Source: Thozetella sp. PMI_491 (taxonomy: Eukaryota; Ascomycota; Sordariomycetes; Chaetosphaeriales; Chaetosphaeriaceae). From it: a stretch of 64,000 nt of DNA. The notes beneath the pieces are model-generated. The model saw nothing but the letters and a program-made list of their open reading frames with translations. It was not told the DNA's origin and did not search any database. The stretch spans positions 627,579-691,578 of the forward strand of contig MU270018.1 of NCBI GenBank assembly GCA_021432635.1, read 5' to 3'. A program made the translations under genes and the position numbers. Positions 1-10,655 of the stretch are shown in pieces (within the stretch, counting starts at the first letter, position 1; every line of letters starts with the position of its first letter).

Positions 1-554
1 TTGTCGATATGATCTTCGGGCCGGTAGCAGCCAAGGCGGTCGGCGGTGACCTCGAACTCCCGGGAGCCGTAACCGAACGACAGGAAGCCAAGGACACATA
101 GGAGGAGGCGGATGGCTTCAGCGGAGACTGACTTCACGGTGCCGACATCGATGGCCTGGGAGTAGTCTCTGAGCCAGTTGCCAAACTAGCCAAAGGTCAG
201 CTGGTCTCCTAGGCGGTGAAGCGGGAGGGAAGAGGGGTATTACGCACGTAAACACGCGAGACCATGAGCTTGTCGAATTTCTTGCCGCCCACTGCACGGG
301 CCATGAGAATCTTCAAGAGGGTGTCTTCAATGTCGCCATGACGCCCTGATCCGGAGGTATCAGCAATTAGTTCTAGGCCTCATCTTCGAGCAGAGCGAGG
401 GGAGAGGGGAGGTGGAGGTGGTCAGCTTACAATTCTGGCCTTCTACCTTGGAGATACCAGCGATGTTGCCTGCACCGAAAGCCAGAGCTGGTTTGGTGAA
501 GAGGAAGAGGACTAAGAATCCTAGTAGGAGATGGGGGGGCTTCAGGATCGCCAT
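1..554 (-). CDS. het-c: Heterokaryon incompatibility protein HET-C homologue, N-terminal part (runs off the left edge)
   Basis: Three exons can be joined: 431-554, 248-345 and 1-185 (open at the window edge), with introns at 346-430 and 186-247. The start is the ATG at 552-554. It opens a hydrophobic signal peptide (about residues 1-25) followed by FGAGNIAGISKVEGQNW and RHGDIEDTLLKI. Further on come NWLRDYSQAIDVGT and a hydrophobic stretch ending in REFEVTADRLGCYRPEDHID. I recognise this as the conserved N-terminus of Neurospora/Podospora HET-C. In Neurospora, HET-C is a secreted or membrane-associated glycine-rich protein whose allelic forms trigger vegetative incompatibility and cell death when mixed in one heterokaryon. 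The polymorphic specificity segment and the glycine-rich tail lie outside this window, so allele class and completeness cannot be judged. Both inferred splice junctions restore the conserved frame, which supports an intact gene here. Its promoter lies to the right of 554. Confidence 0.9.
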
Positions 555-1905
555 GATCGCAGATCTGGCACGGTCAGGTTTGTTTGTTTTGCTCGATCAA
601 ATATACCTTGGAAGCGCCGAGGTTAGTATCAGTCGAGCTAGCAGTGGTGTGAAAGGGTCTAGAGATGAGGGGATTTGATGGTATACACACCTCCGGGTGA
701 TGGAAGGGAACGTTGAAAGAAGATGACGGGAAGAGAAAGAGGCGGCCGGAGGGGTGGAAAAGGGGTGACTTGTGGCCGAGCTTGGAGGGAGCCCGCATAA
801 TTAGAACATGCCAAGACTCCATTCACGTCAGTCTGTCAAGCTTTTTGGAGGGGTAGGGAGCGAAGGGAGGAAGGAGGGGTTGTTGGAGGGGCTCTAGCTG
901 GAGCTCTGGGGTACCTGCCGCGAGGGTGGGGGGCTCACCCAATCTGAAGTACCTTTAGGTTGAAGGAGATCGGCGCATGGACAAGGGTGTGTTTGAGAGC
1001 GGTGCGCAAACAGCTCTGAGGTTATTCGCTCGGGCTCTCGACCGACGATCGCGATAATTGTGCACATTCGGCCTCCTAACGAGCCCGGGAGAGCTTTCAT
1101 AGGCCCGGCTCTTGCGAGAAATGCCCTCATTTACACCGCCGTAGGCGATGCGCGCCCAAGTATCGCGACTGCTGGGTCGAGATCAGACGGCGTCCGCCCA
1201 GCCGCGAAGTACCGAGACCCTGGTAAGCTTCCTTGCCCCTCCTCCCACCTCCCACGCCCGCCCGCGCTGCCCCGATGCGTGATGGGCGGACCGTCCTGTG
1301 TCCGGGAGGAGCTAGGGTACAATATGTGCCGGTCCTCCGGGAGCAGGGCTAGCTCTACGTAGCGGCCGTGTCTAAGTGCTTTAAGCCTCGTCCCGACTGG
1401 CCTTTGGCGGTCTTACATGGCATTGGCCAGTTCGGGCTATCCAAGTTGCCGCGTAGTAATCTCCTTCTTGTCGGACAAGGCGACGAGTACTTGAGGCCGA
1501 GCGTGTGGACGCGTGCCTAACAAGATAGGAAGAACATCGTCCATCTATCGAACATTCACGCACGAACACCCTGGGAGTACTGCGACAAGCACGGCGTCTG
1601 GCAAGGTCGCGCTGAACAGATGAGCAGCCTTGCGCCGCCATATCGTCCAGAGCTGTCACGCCTACATACGTAGCATTGGTCTCGGCAGGCGGCCGAAACC
1701 CATTCGGGGACTGCGCGTGCAATGACAGGTAGCATGCAAAAAGCTGATAATGCACAAGGACGCTACTGGAGGAGGCGAGTTGCTGATTCTACCGCTCTGG
1801 GATTCCAGATGCGTGAGCGCGGGGAGTTGTTGTGGGCGACCAGCGCGTAGCGGACTTCACGCGACAGTGACGATGTAGGCAGGGGAGAAGGGGCGAGAGG
1901 GCGGC

Positions 1906-1921
1906 GGGGGGGGGGGGGGGG
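1906..1921. repeat. Poly-G run (16 bp)
   Basis: An uninterrupted run of 16 G follows a purine-rich stretch. It is a simple mononucleotide repeat and could be length-variable or a sequencing weak spot. Confidence 0.9.
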
Positions 1922-3600
1922 TAGGTGTGCGAGCGCATGGGAGAGCACATGTCCATTGTGGCTGTGAGAGGAGCTGACACGCCGAATGGTACACTGGGTA
2001 TTAGCGGCACTCGGTCGGGTGCCCTGGAGGCTTGGGCAGCTCAGGTACCAACGAGACCGAAAAAAAAGTGACTAGGAGTGCAGACTCGGGTGCTGCAGCC
2101 GTCACACGCGTCGAGCTAAATGCGCCTTGGTATTCGCAGCCTGGCTCCAAGCCTATGCTTACGCCCAGATAGCGCCGCGAAAAGAGAGAGGTAAAAAAAA
2201 GAAAAAAGAAATACCAGATGGCTAGCCGAGTACCAATACGCCGATGCGTACATACGAGGCTCGACGAGGCAGGCACCAGCATTTGTGTGCGGCGGGATGC
2301 TGCCGGCAGTGCGAGGCGCTGCGCGTCGCTGATGTTGTCAAATCGGGGTCTTGTTCGTGGGACAGGAACTTATGGAGCAGTGGCAGTCTCGGTGCCCAAG
2401 TCGAGAGAGGCCTGGTGCTAGTGCGGCTTGGTAGAGCATCAGTCGCAGGCGCGGTGGGAACCTGCCAGGCAGGAAAGCCCCTCACTCAGGCCAAGGTACC
2501 ATGGGGAACGCCTGGGATGTAGCGCGACCTGGCCAGGTCAGAAATCGCCTGATGGGAAAACATGCGGGCAGAGGGGGGCGGACCATGAGCGCTGCAAGGG
2601 CCGGCTCCGATTGCAGGAGGGAGCGCTGGAGTGTTAGGTTATGTCAGCCGCCCAGGACGCTGTGGGATGAGCATCAATTTTTGGCTCGTTCTTGTTTGCC
2701 CGACGAGCAGACAGGCTTGCGGAACTGGGGCTGGGTGAGTGGTGCTGAACGGTAGGGGACCTCAGAGGGCTGAGGTAGTGGGGGACCTGGGGACGAGAGA
2801 GCTGGCGGACAAGCGAACAAATTCGGTGGCTGGGGATGGGGAACGGAGGGGGGGAGAGGGGGCGGAGGGGAGGCAGATCAGGCGGAAGAGGGAGAGGGAA
2901 GGCCGGAGAGAGAGGAGAGAAGGGCAGCGCTTTTTTTTCCAGGCATCCTGCCGGAGGCTCGGGAAACCTGACAAGGTCGGGCAAAATGCGGGCAGGCGGT
3001 TTAGCGCCGAGACTGCTGGCCACGACCCCTGCTGTTCGCCCGCTGCAGTGTCTCATAGGCCGATGTCGCTATTGGTGGTTGCAGATGGTGTGAGGCAAAC
3101 CTGGAACTCGAGCAGTGAGCCCTCCACCACCACCACGGCCCCCCTCGCATCGCTAGAGGGACACTGGGCAGTAACCGTCAGTGCTGAGATGGGGTCATCC
3201 AGCCGGTATCTCGCCAACACAAGCTCGAGCACCGGCTGGTCCTAGAGCTCCCCGGGGTGAGCATCCGCCGCGAGCGCCAGAGCAAACCGTTTTGCAAATT
3301 GCACACATGCAAAAACCGGCAACATGAGAGCACTCGCCCACACGCGCGCAGCCTAGATCACGAATTGCATGCAATTGCAGCGATAGCAGACGACATCAAA
3401 AGAGGAGGCTGGGCGACCACGAGTGTTGGTGGTGGTGGTACACGCTTCTACGCTGCGGATCGGGGCGCTCTAAGAGCACGTTGCGGCCCTCCAGCAATCA
3501 GTGGTGGCAGGCGCGAGGGCAAGAGGGGAAGGGGGATGAAAAAAAAAAGTGGAAGGGGGGGAGGGCAGGCGTGAATGGGGAGGGCCCTTCGCCTGGACCC

Positions 3601-3783
3601 NNNNNNNNNNNNNNNNNNNNNNNNNNNNNNNNNNNNNNNNNNNNNNNNNNNNNNNNNNNNNNNNNNNNNNNNNNNNNNNNNNNNNNNNNNNNNNNNNNNN
3701 NNNNNNNNNNNNNNNNNNNNNNNNNNNNNNNNNNNNNNNNNNNNNNNNNNNNNNNNNNNNNNNNNNNNNNNNNNNNNNNNNNN
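3601..3783. other. Assembly gap (183 N)
   Basis: There are 183 ambiguous bases between a G-rich left flank and a C/T-rich right flank. The open frames drawn through it are artefacts of the Ns. Confidence 0.99.
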
Positions 3784-4097
3784 CTCCCCTCCTCCGGTCT
3801 TAGGTGATTTGGGGACCCAAGGCCCCCAGTGGCAGTGGTGCTCCAAAAATCTGCTGAATTTTTTCAGCGAGCTGATCTGGCCGTCAGGCGCCCAGCCTAT
3901 ATCTCCCCCGCCTCCCCCCAGTGCCCCCATTTTCTTTGCTCTCTTCTTCTCACCGTTCTTCCATTTGGGCCATTTCAGCACAGAACCTCAGCTTTTGTCC
4001 GCCACAACAACACCAAAGCATCCCGCGCCAACAGCACCAAATCACCGCTGTTGCACCTCAATCCAATCCTCGCTCTTTCTCACCACACGAAAAAAAA

Positions 4098-5493
4098 ATG
4101 GCTCGCCCCTCCAAAGCCGCCAAGGCAGCCGCCGAGGCCTCGAAGGCCGCTGAGAACCCAGCGCCTCGCGTCATTGACCCCGTCGCTTTTGTCCGCGTCC
4201 GAGACAGCGTAAGTTGGACCTGATTGATTCTCGCTCTTCTCTCTCTTTCTCCGAGCCCTCGCAACACCTCGCTTCCCCTCCCCACCCAGCGACCCAAGTC
4301 GCGTCGCCGCCTCCACCCAACACCCAAGCACACGGACTCGGCATCCCCCTCACCCTTCCCCCATCCTTCATAACCCACACGATCGCGATGGGGTTTATCG
4401 CCAGTCGCGCCCACCCGCCATGCATCGCCCATTATGTGATGCAACTCACCACCAGCCTTCGCGCTGCATTTTCCCCCGAGAACTCGTGCCTGCCTCGTCT
4501 TAAGACTTTGTGAAATTATCGCATCATGCTGTAATTGTGCACTGCCGGTCGCTTTGACGCGTCATCGCACGCCTGCAGGCTGCTTGTTTACATTGTCCCT
4601 TTTCGGCTTACCTTGGGAGGAGCGGTGCCCACCAGCTAGCCCCATTTCCTTAGACCACACGCGTTGACAAGCCCGAACTGTGTCGCTAACACCCTGAAAA
4701 GGTTTTCAACCGCCTGGCTACCATCCAGGATTTGATCAAGAGCTTCTCGCATGACTATCTTCGTCAGACCAACCTCCTTCTTGGTGAGGGCACCAACATT
4801 GACGAGGAGGCCACGCTCGAGCAGTTCCAGAATGTGCTCTCTGCGCCCTTGGTCCCCGTGGCCGTCGCGCCGCCCGTTGAGGAGAAGAAGGAGCGCAAGA
4901 AGCGCACCCATGACCCCAACGCCCCTAAGCGCCCCTTGACCCCCTACTTCCTCTACATGCAGACCGCGCGCCCCATCATTGCCAATGACCTCGGCCAGGA
5001 CGCGCCCAAGGGTGCCGTTCAGGACGAGGGCCAGCGACGCTGGTCTGTCATGTCCCCCGGCGAGAAGGCTGGCTGGAACACTGCTTACCAGTACAACCTG
5101 CGTCTGTACAATGCCCGTGTCCACTCGTACAAGAACGGCAACCCCGAGGCCAAGAACATGTCGGACGACGAGGCCCGTGAGTACGCGGACACACACAGCA
5201 TTGAGCTTCCCTCAGGCGTGTCGGCTGAGGAGCCTGGTGCCAACGACCAGCAGGCTATTGCCGACCAGCTCAACCAGACCAACGCCGAGGCCGAGGAGGG
5301 TGAGCCCACCAAGACGCCCAAGAAGGGCAAGGCCGCTAGCAAGCGCAAGACCGGCACTCCCGCTGCCGAGTCAGAGGCGAAGCCCGTCGCGACGCCCGCC
5401 AGCCCGGATAAGAAGCGCAAGCGGACATCCAAGGCTGCTGAGCTCGCGGAGGAGCCCAAGAAGTCCGGCCGCAAGAAGACCAAGAGCGGTTAA
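4098..5493 (+). CDS. HMG-box chromatin protein
   Basis: The exons are 4098-4208 and 4702-5493, giving 300 residues. The 493-bp intron (4209-4701) starts GTAAGT and ends AAAAG, and the join reads RVRDS-VFNRLATIQ. The start ATG follows an A-rich leader and is followed by G at +4. An Ala/Lys-rich N-terminus leads to a helical segment (about 28-75). A single HMG box follows at about 112-180, beginning DPNAPKRPLTPYFLYM and containing the expected Trp-containing core RRWSVMSPGEKAGWN. The tail is Lys/Ala/Pro-rich with repeated basic clusters (KKGK, KKRKR, GRKKTK) that look like nuclear-localisation and DNA-contact regions. HMG-box proteins bend DNA and act in chromatin and rDNA transcription. The layout recalls yeast Hmo1 or Nhp10 and Aspergillus HMG-box proteins, but I cannot choose among them. 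Confidence 0.9.
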
Positions 5494-6907
5494 GCTATAG
5501 CCTCGTTCTCGGTTCTGTTTGTTTGGTGGCTGCGATGATACCTCTTGACGTTGGAGATTTGTTCTCTGCCGAGTGATGAACGGGCACGGGTCATTCTCAA
5601 GGATGGCTTGGGAGGCGCGGGTTGGGCCTTTCTTACTCTACTTGTTCGGTTGCCTTTCTTGTATGATTTAACGACGATGATTGGGGGTAAGCCTGGCTGC
5701 TTTTGAGAGGCTGCCGGATCGGAATAGGGACGGTAAACGGTGCCGAAAGGTGGTGGCGGTTCTAGGGAGCAGGTGCGAGTTAGGACGGTCTGTAATTAAG
5801 TCGCGCTTTCGTCTGGCAGATAATGCGAGGATTTGACATGAATGTCTGGTGCCCCTCCCTCTGGTTGCTGCTGTAGTGTCTCGCGCCCAGCATGCGCGCG
5901 TGCTACAGGAAGTCTTGGCCCTCGAGCGCTGGCGGCCCGTGAGATCAAGAGACTTTCTTGCCCGCGGAGCCGCGAGGTGGAAGAAAGATATATCCCGTCT
6001 AGGTACTGGACCCCAAAAGAGCTCCAGGGTGGACATGGATTCGTGCGAGCTGAAGGAAACGGAGGGCTCAGGATGGGGTTGAGGCCTAGAGCAAAGAAGG
6101 CGGGAGGAGGTAACTTGATCTCTGAGCGATCTTTAGGCTGGGATCTAGTCTACCGGGGAGCAAGCAGCCTGGGTGGGAGTTTTATCTCGCAAAGACGTGC
6201 CTGGGATGCACCACTTAGTGGAGCCTGTTTTATAACTTGGTGAAGGCTGACGGCGCTTCCTCTGCCCTACCCGCCCGAGTCGCTAGGCCAGCGGGAAGCT
6301 CACCGTTGAGCCGGCCTGGTTCCCCAGAAACAGGTACCTGCCTACCTTTTGAAACAGGGCCTGGCGCGGATGATGAAAGCCAACCGTCGGCCCCCTTCCT
6401 CCCCCCCCCCCCCCCTCTTCCCGCCAGACAACCCCTTCTCTCTAACGCTCGCGCCTAGCGCGGGGGACCACCTCTAAATGGAAAATAGAGCCAGCCTCGG
6501 GGCACCCTTAGACTGCCCATCCTGCCCGCAAGGGCCGTAAAGCACCGTAGTCGTTTACTCGTTGCGGGATACAAAGGGTGGGACAGTGCTACATCGCTTT
6601 TGTCCGCCATGACCGTAGGGAGGCAAACTACAGGTAGCTTAGGTTTATTTTATAAATCTGCCGGCTACCGTGCCTCAATCCAAGGCAAGACATTTTTCGC
6701 TTCGGGCGTGTACCCCCAAACCATTCCAAGCAGCCCGCTACGGCCCGAAGCGCATTTTCAACCTTAGCCAAGTATCTCAGTCGTCTGCTGTTTTGTCCTC
6801 CAGTCTTTCCAACCCCCCTACCTGGCTGGACAAATTGGGTACCTCACCCCAGGCTCGCCATGAAACGGACACCGGGAGACCTGCCGCACAGCCGATACCG
6901 AGCATAC
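5494..6907. other. Intergenic region between HMG-box gene and urease 3' end
   Basis: These 1.4 kb contain the downstream regions of two convergent genes. The T-rich first 150 bp are probably the HMG-box 3' UTR. An open frame at 5842-6243 (plus) has no recognisable family, and its codon use is unlike that of the neighbouring genes. A run of 15 C lies at 6401-6415. I see no RNA gene. Confidence 0.5.
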
Positions 6908-9774
6908 TTAGTACACGAACCAGGCCTGCGTCAGCGGCAGCTCGGTGCTGGGCTCGGCCGTGCAGATGGCACCGTCGGCCTCGACGGTATACCTCTCCGG
7001 ATCCACCTTCATCTTGGGCATGGAGTCGTTGAACTTCATGTCACGCTTGCCGATACCGCGGCAGTTGCGAACGGCCTCGACGCGCTTGCGGAGCCCGTAG
7101 CTCGCCGTGTTGCCGCTCTCGATGCTAGCCTGCGACACAAACAAGATGCTAGTCTCCGGCACCATCGGCGCGAACATGGGGCGCGCGATAACGGGCTGCA
7201 CGGTAGGAATGGACGCGTTGGGATCACCCTGCAAGGGCGTTAGCTTCATCTGCCTTCCTGGAGGCTACGACAAGCAAAGGAGAGGAAGGGGGTAGGCCAA
7301 AGGCCGACCGAGGGGTAACCCACCATCTGCGCCCACGAGATGAGGCCGCTCTTGATGACGAGGCTCGGCTTCGTCCCGAACCAGGCTGGGTCCCAGACAA
7401 CCAGATCCGCCAGCTTGCCGACCTCGATACTGCCTACAATATGGCCCATGCCCTGAGCGATGGCCGGGTTGATGGTCACCTTGCTCACGTATCGCTTGAC
7501 GCGGAAGTTGTCCGCTCCGGTGCCTTCGTCCTCCTTCAGCACTCCCCGCTGGACCTTGTTCTTGTGCGCCGTGTTCCAAGTCCGCAGGATGACCTCGCCG
7601 CACCGGCCCATAGCCTGGCTGTCCGAGCTCAACATGCTGATGGCACCGAGGTCGTGGAGGACGTCCTCGGCCGCGATCGTCTCGGCACGGATGCGGCTCT
7701 CGGCGAAGGCGACATCCTCGGGGATGTTCTTGCTCAGATGGTGGCACACCATCAGCATGTCTAGATGCTCATCCAGCGTGTTCCTCGTGTACGGACGCGT
7801 CGGGTTCGTCGAGGACGGTAGCACGTTCGCATGCTCTACCACGCTGATAATGTCCGGGGCATGTCCGCCGCCGGCACCTTCGGTGTGGTACGTGTGAATC
7901 GTCCGGTCCTTGAAGGAGGCAATGGTTGACTCCACGAAACCAGACTCGTTGAGCGTGTCGGTGTGAATGAGGCACTGCACGTCTAGCTCGTCGCAGACGG
8001 TTAGGCACGAGTCGATAGCGGAAGGCGTGGTGCCCCAGTCTTCGTGCAGCTTGAGGCCACAAGCACCAGCCAAGACCTGTTCCCGCAGAGCGAGGGGGTC
8101 GCTGTCATTTCCCTTGCCAGTGATGCCGATGTTCAGTGGCAGCTCATCACACGCTTGGAGCATCTGCCGCATATAGTTCGCGCCAGGGGTGCAAGTGGTG
8201 GCGCTTGTACCGGCACTGGAGCTGCTAGTTAACCAGGGTGTCGCGTCTAGGGGACCAGTTGTGATGCGGGGCAGTTTTGGGGGGGGAGGGGAGGGAGGAG
8301 GGGAAGCATGCTGACCTAGGCCCTACACCACCGCCTAGCATCGTGGTAATACCCGATGCGATAGCCTCGTAGGCCTGCTGAGGGCATATAAAATGGATGT
8401 GAGTATCGATACCGCCGGCCGTGATGATTTTACCTTCGCCAGCGATGACATCAGTGCAGCTCCCCACAACCATGTTGGGGCTCACGCCGTCCATCACGTC
8501 TGGGTTGCCAGCCTTGCCGATCCCCACGATCTGGCCATTTTTGACGCCAATATCGGCCTTGTAGATGCCGGTCCAGTCGACAATGAGCGCGTTTATCACC
8601 ACCATGTCCAGAGTCTCAGCGTCGGATCGCCCCGTAGCCTGGCCCATGCCTTCGCGCAATGTCTTGCCACCGCCGAACTTGCACTCGTCACCGTATACGG
8701 TGAGGTCTTTCTCAACCTTGATCCACAGGTCTGTGCTTCCAAGCCTGACCAAATCGCCAGTTGTTGGCCCAAACATGGCGACATATGCCCCGCGATCGAG
8801 GGTGAAAGGAGCGACATTGGTGTCCAGTCCGCCCGCCGGCGACGGCACGTGTGCGTACCCAGCCTGCTGTAGTTTCGCGATGATCTCGTCCACCCGGCTC
8901 AGATCCACCTGGCCGGTTGCGAGATGGTTGCCGCCGCGAATCACCTTGTTGCCGCCAATCTCTACGAGCGTTACTGTCTTGGTGTCACCCGGCTCGAAGC
9001 GCACCGAGGTGCCGGCCGCGATGTCCAGGCGGAAGCCGTACGCCGCGGCGCGGTCGAACGAAAGCTCCGGGTTGGTCTCGATGAAGTGGTAATGGCTACC
9101 TACCTGGATGGGGCGATCGCCTTTGCTAGTCACCTGGAGACGGATGCGACGGCGGCCCTCGTTCAGGGTGATCTTGCCTTTGATTGCAACCACCCCGCCG
9201 GGCTGCTTGAGCGGGTGATACGCGGCCGGCTCCACGGGGGGGAAGAGGTCGGCGCTGGGCACTGGCAGGAAGCTGCCGTACAGCGCTCGCGCAAGATCGC
9301 CGTCGTCGGTACTGACGGGGCTGTGGACCGTCACGAGGTAAGTGCCGCTGGGAAAGGTCCCTTCGACCTGGATCTCGCGCAGGGTCGTCGTGACCTCGGG
9401 CAGCACATGGCGGCGGCCTAGCATGGTCGCGCCGAGGGCCATGAGGTCCGCAACGGTGTGGTTGCCATCGCGGATCAGCTCCTGTAGGACGCTCGCAATG
9501 AGGGCTGTGGCCTCGGAGTGGTTCAGTCTCACTCCTCTCGCCAGGCGCCGCTGGGCTAGGAACCCCAGCTGGGAGATGGCGAGCTTGTCGAGCTGCCGTG
9601 CAGCGAAGGTGCGAATCAGCCAAGAGGGCTCATCGGGGGCATTTTACGTAAACCGTGATCGCGCTGTGCTTCCGCCCCCCCGGACCGCCGAGACTTGGCG
9701 CAGCTTTGCTGGAGGGGGGCGGAGGACGCCGCTGGTGCTGGGGAGCCGCTTACCTCTTTGGGCACGAGATGCAT
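6908..9774 (-). CDS. URE1: Urease (single-chain, nickel)
   Basis: There are four exons: 9754-9774, 8316-9592, 7324-8221 and 6908-7228 (introns 9593-9753, 8222-8315, 7229-7323), giving 838 residues, the usual fungal length. The first exon is only 21 bp and encodes MHLVPKE. Without it the protein has no ATG, because a stop codon lies just upstream of exon 2. Urease hydrolyses urea to ammonia and carbamate in the cytosol. Fungal and plant ureases fuse bacterial gamma, beta and alpha subunits, here about residues 1-100, 130-240 and 270-838. The active-site residues keep jack-bean numbering: His405/His407 (THIH; jack bean 407/409, within two residues), carbamylated Lys490, His492, His519, His545, flap Cys592-His593 and Asp633. 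No accessory genes (UreD, F, G) are adjacent. Several GATA-type sites lie in its promoter. Confidence 0.97.
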
Positions 9775-10655
9775 TCTGGATCTCCCTTTTCAAAAGCCTC
9801 GCGGTTTCTGGAGAGCGTGGTAAGGTGCAATTGGGACCTGGAGGAGCAGTTTGGAAGCAGCTTCGTGGGACCTGAGATAGCTCCCGTCCCTATCTTCTTC
9901 TCCTTCCCCCAGAAGAGACTAGAGCAAAAGGTGGACCGGCTGCCCGAGCTGCCCAGCCCGCCTATCGTCCAGTGTCCAGACCAGCTAACCACGCTGGCCA
10001 CGACCCGCGGTCCACGGGAGAGCGGGTGATGGGGCCGTGGTCTCGAAAGCTACCCCGCACTCCACTGATACGATGCCGATAAGGCTCGTCTTTCTTACAA
10101 TTCAGATAGCTGTCAGAGGTGGGACAGGGCGCTCGGGAGCGCCAATCGTCGTTGGCCACTGGCCGGCTGGGGCTACCGCCTAGTGGGCATGCATATTTTT
10201 GCTGGACACTTGGTTGGCTAGGGCAATTGCTCTTGCATAGACTATCAACGAGCGCGGGAATGAGCACTGGCAGCTCCTCACGTTGCCGCTATACTATGGC
10301 ATCAGTCCTATAGGGAAAACCTGGCTGCTAACTCGGCACCGCGCCGCTTCGGTGGGATGATACTATGCGCATGGTTCGATGAATCCAAGACTTGCAAGGG
10401 TACCCATGCTCCATATTGCTCTCCGATAGACTGGATATCTCTGTCCAAACTCTACACTGACAGCCGTTGCAACATATTTCTCAGAAGTCTAAAGCCCCTC
10501 GTCCCAAAATAAGCCCCTAACGCCCAGTATTGTAAAGGCAAAAAAGAAAAGACAAACCGCTCGCGGCATCATTTCGTTATATCTCGTTCATGGTCATGAG
10601 TGCTGCCCGTACAACGCCAAATACACGGAGGAGTCCACCTGCCCAAAGTTCCTAG
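9775..10655. promoter_or_regulatory. Urease promoter region with GATA-factor-type sites
   Basis: This 880-bp interval lies upstream of urease. It contains six HGATAR motifs, the consensus of AreA/NIT-2 nitrogen regulators: 9875-9880 (AGATAG), 9962-9967 (CGATAG on minus), 10077-10082 (CGATAA), 10104-10109 (AGATAG), 10242-10247 (TGATAG on minus) and 10424-10429 (CGATAG). Such motifs are short, so some will be chance matches. Urease activity is nitrogen-regulated in several fungi, which makes control by a GATA factor plausible but unproven. No gene is visible. Confidence 0.4.

Larger units (their letters stand above)
555..4097. other. Intergenic region, no recognisable gene; includes assembly gap
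   Basis: This 3.5 kb lies between the divergent het-c and HMG-box genes, so it should hold both promoters. Short open frames occur on both strands (for example 2739-3245 plus and 2634-3056 minus), but they overlap one another, are full of low-complexity Arg/Gly/Pro stretches and resemble no family I know. A purine-rich, one-strand-biased stretch covers about 2825-2935, and a 16-base G run lies at 1906-1921. About 3930-4097 is pyrimidine-rich with an A-rich leader just before the HMG-box ATG, as expected for a fungal promoter and 5' UTR. Confidence 0.6.

Noticed and set aside
3481-4153. Frames running through the N gap at 3601-3783
   Set aside because: The Ns hide stop codons, so these frames are not evidence of coding.
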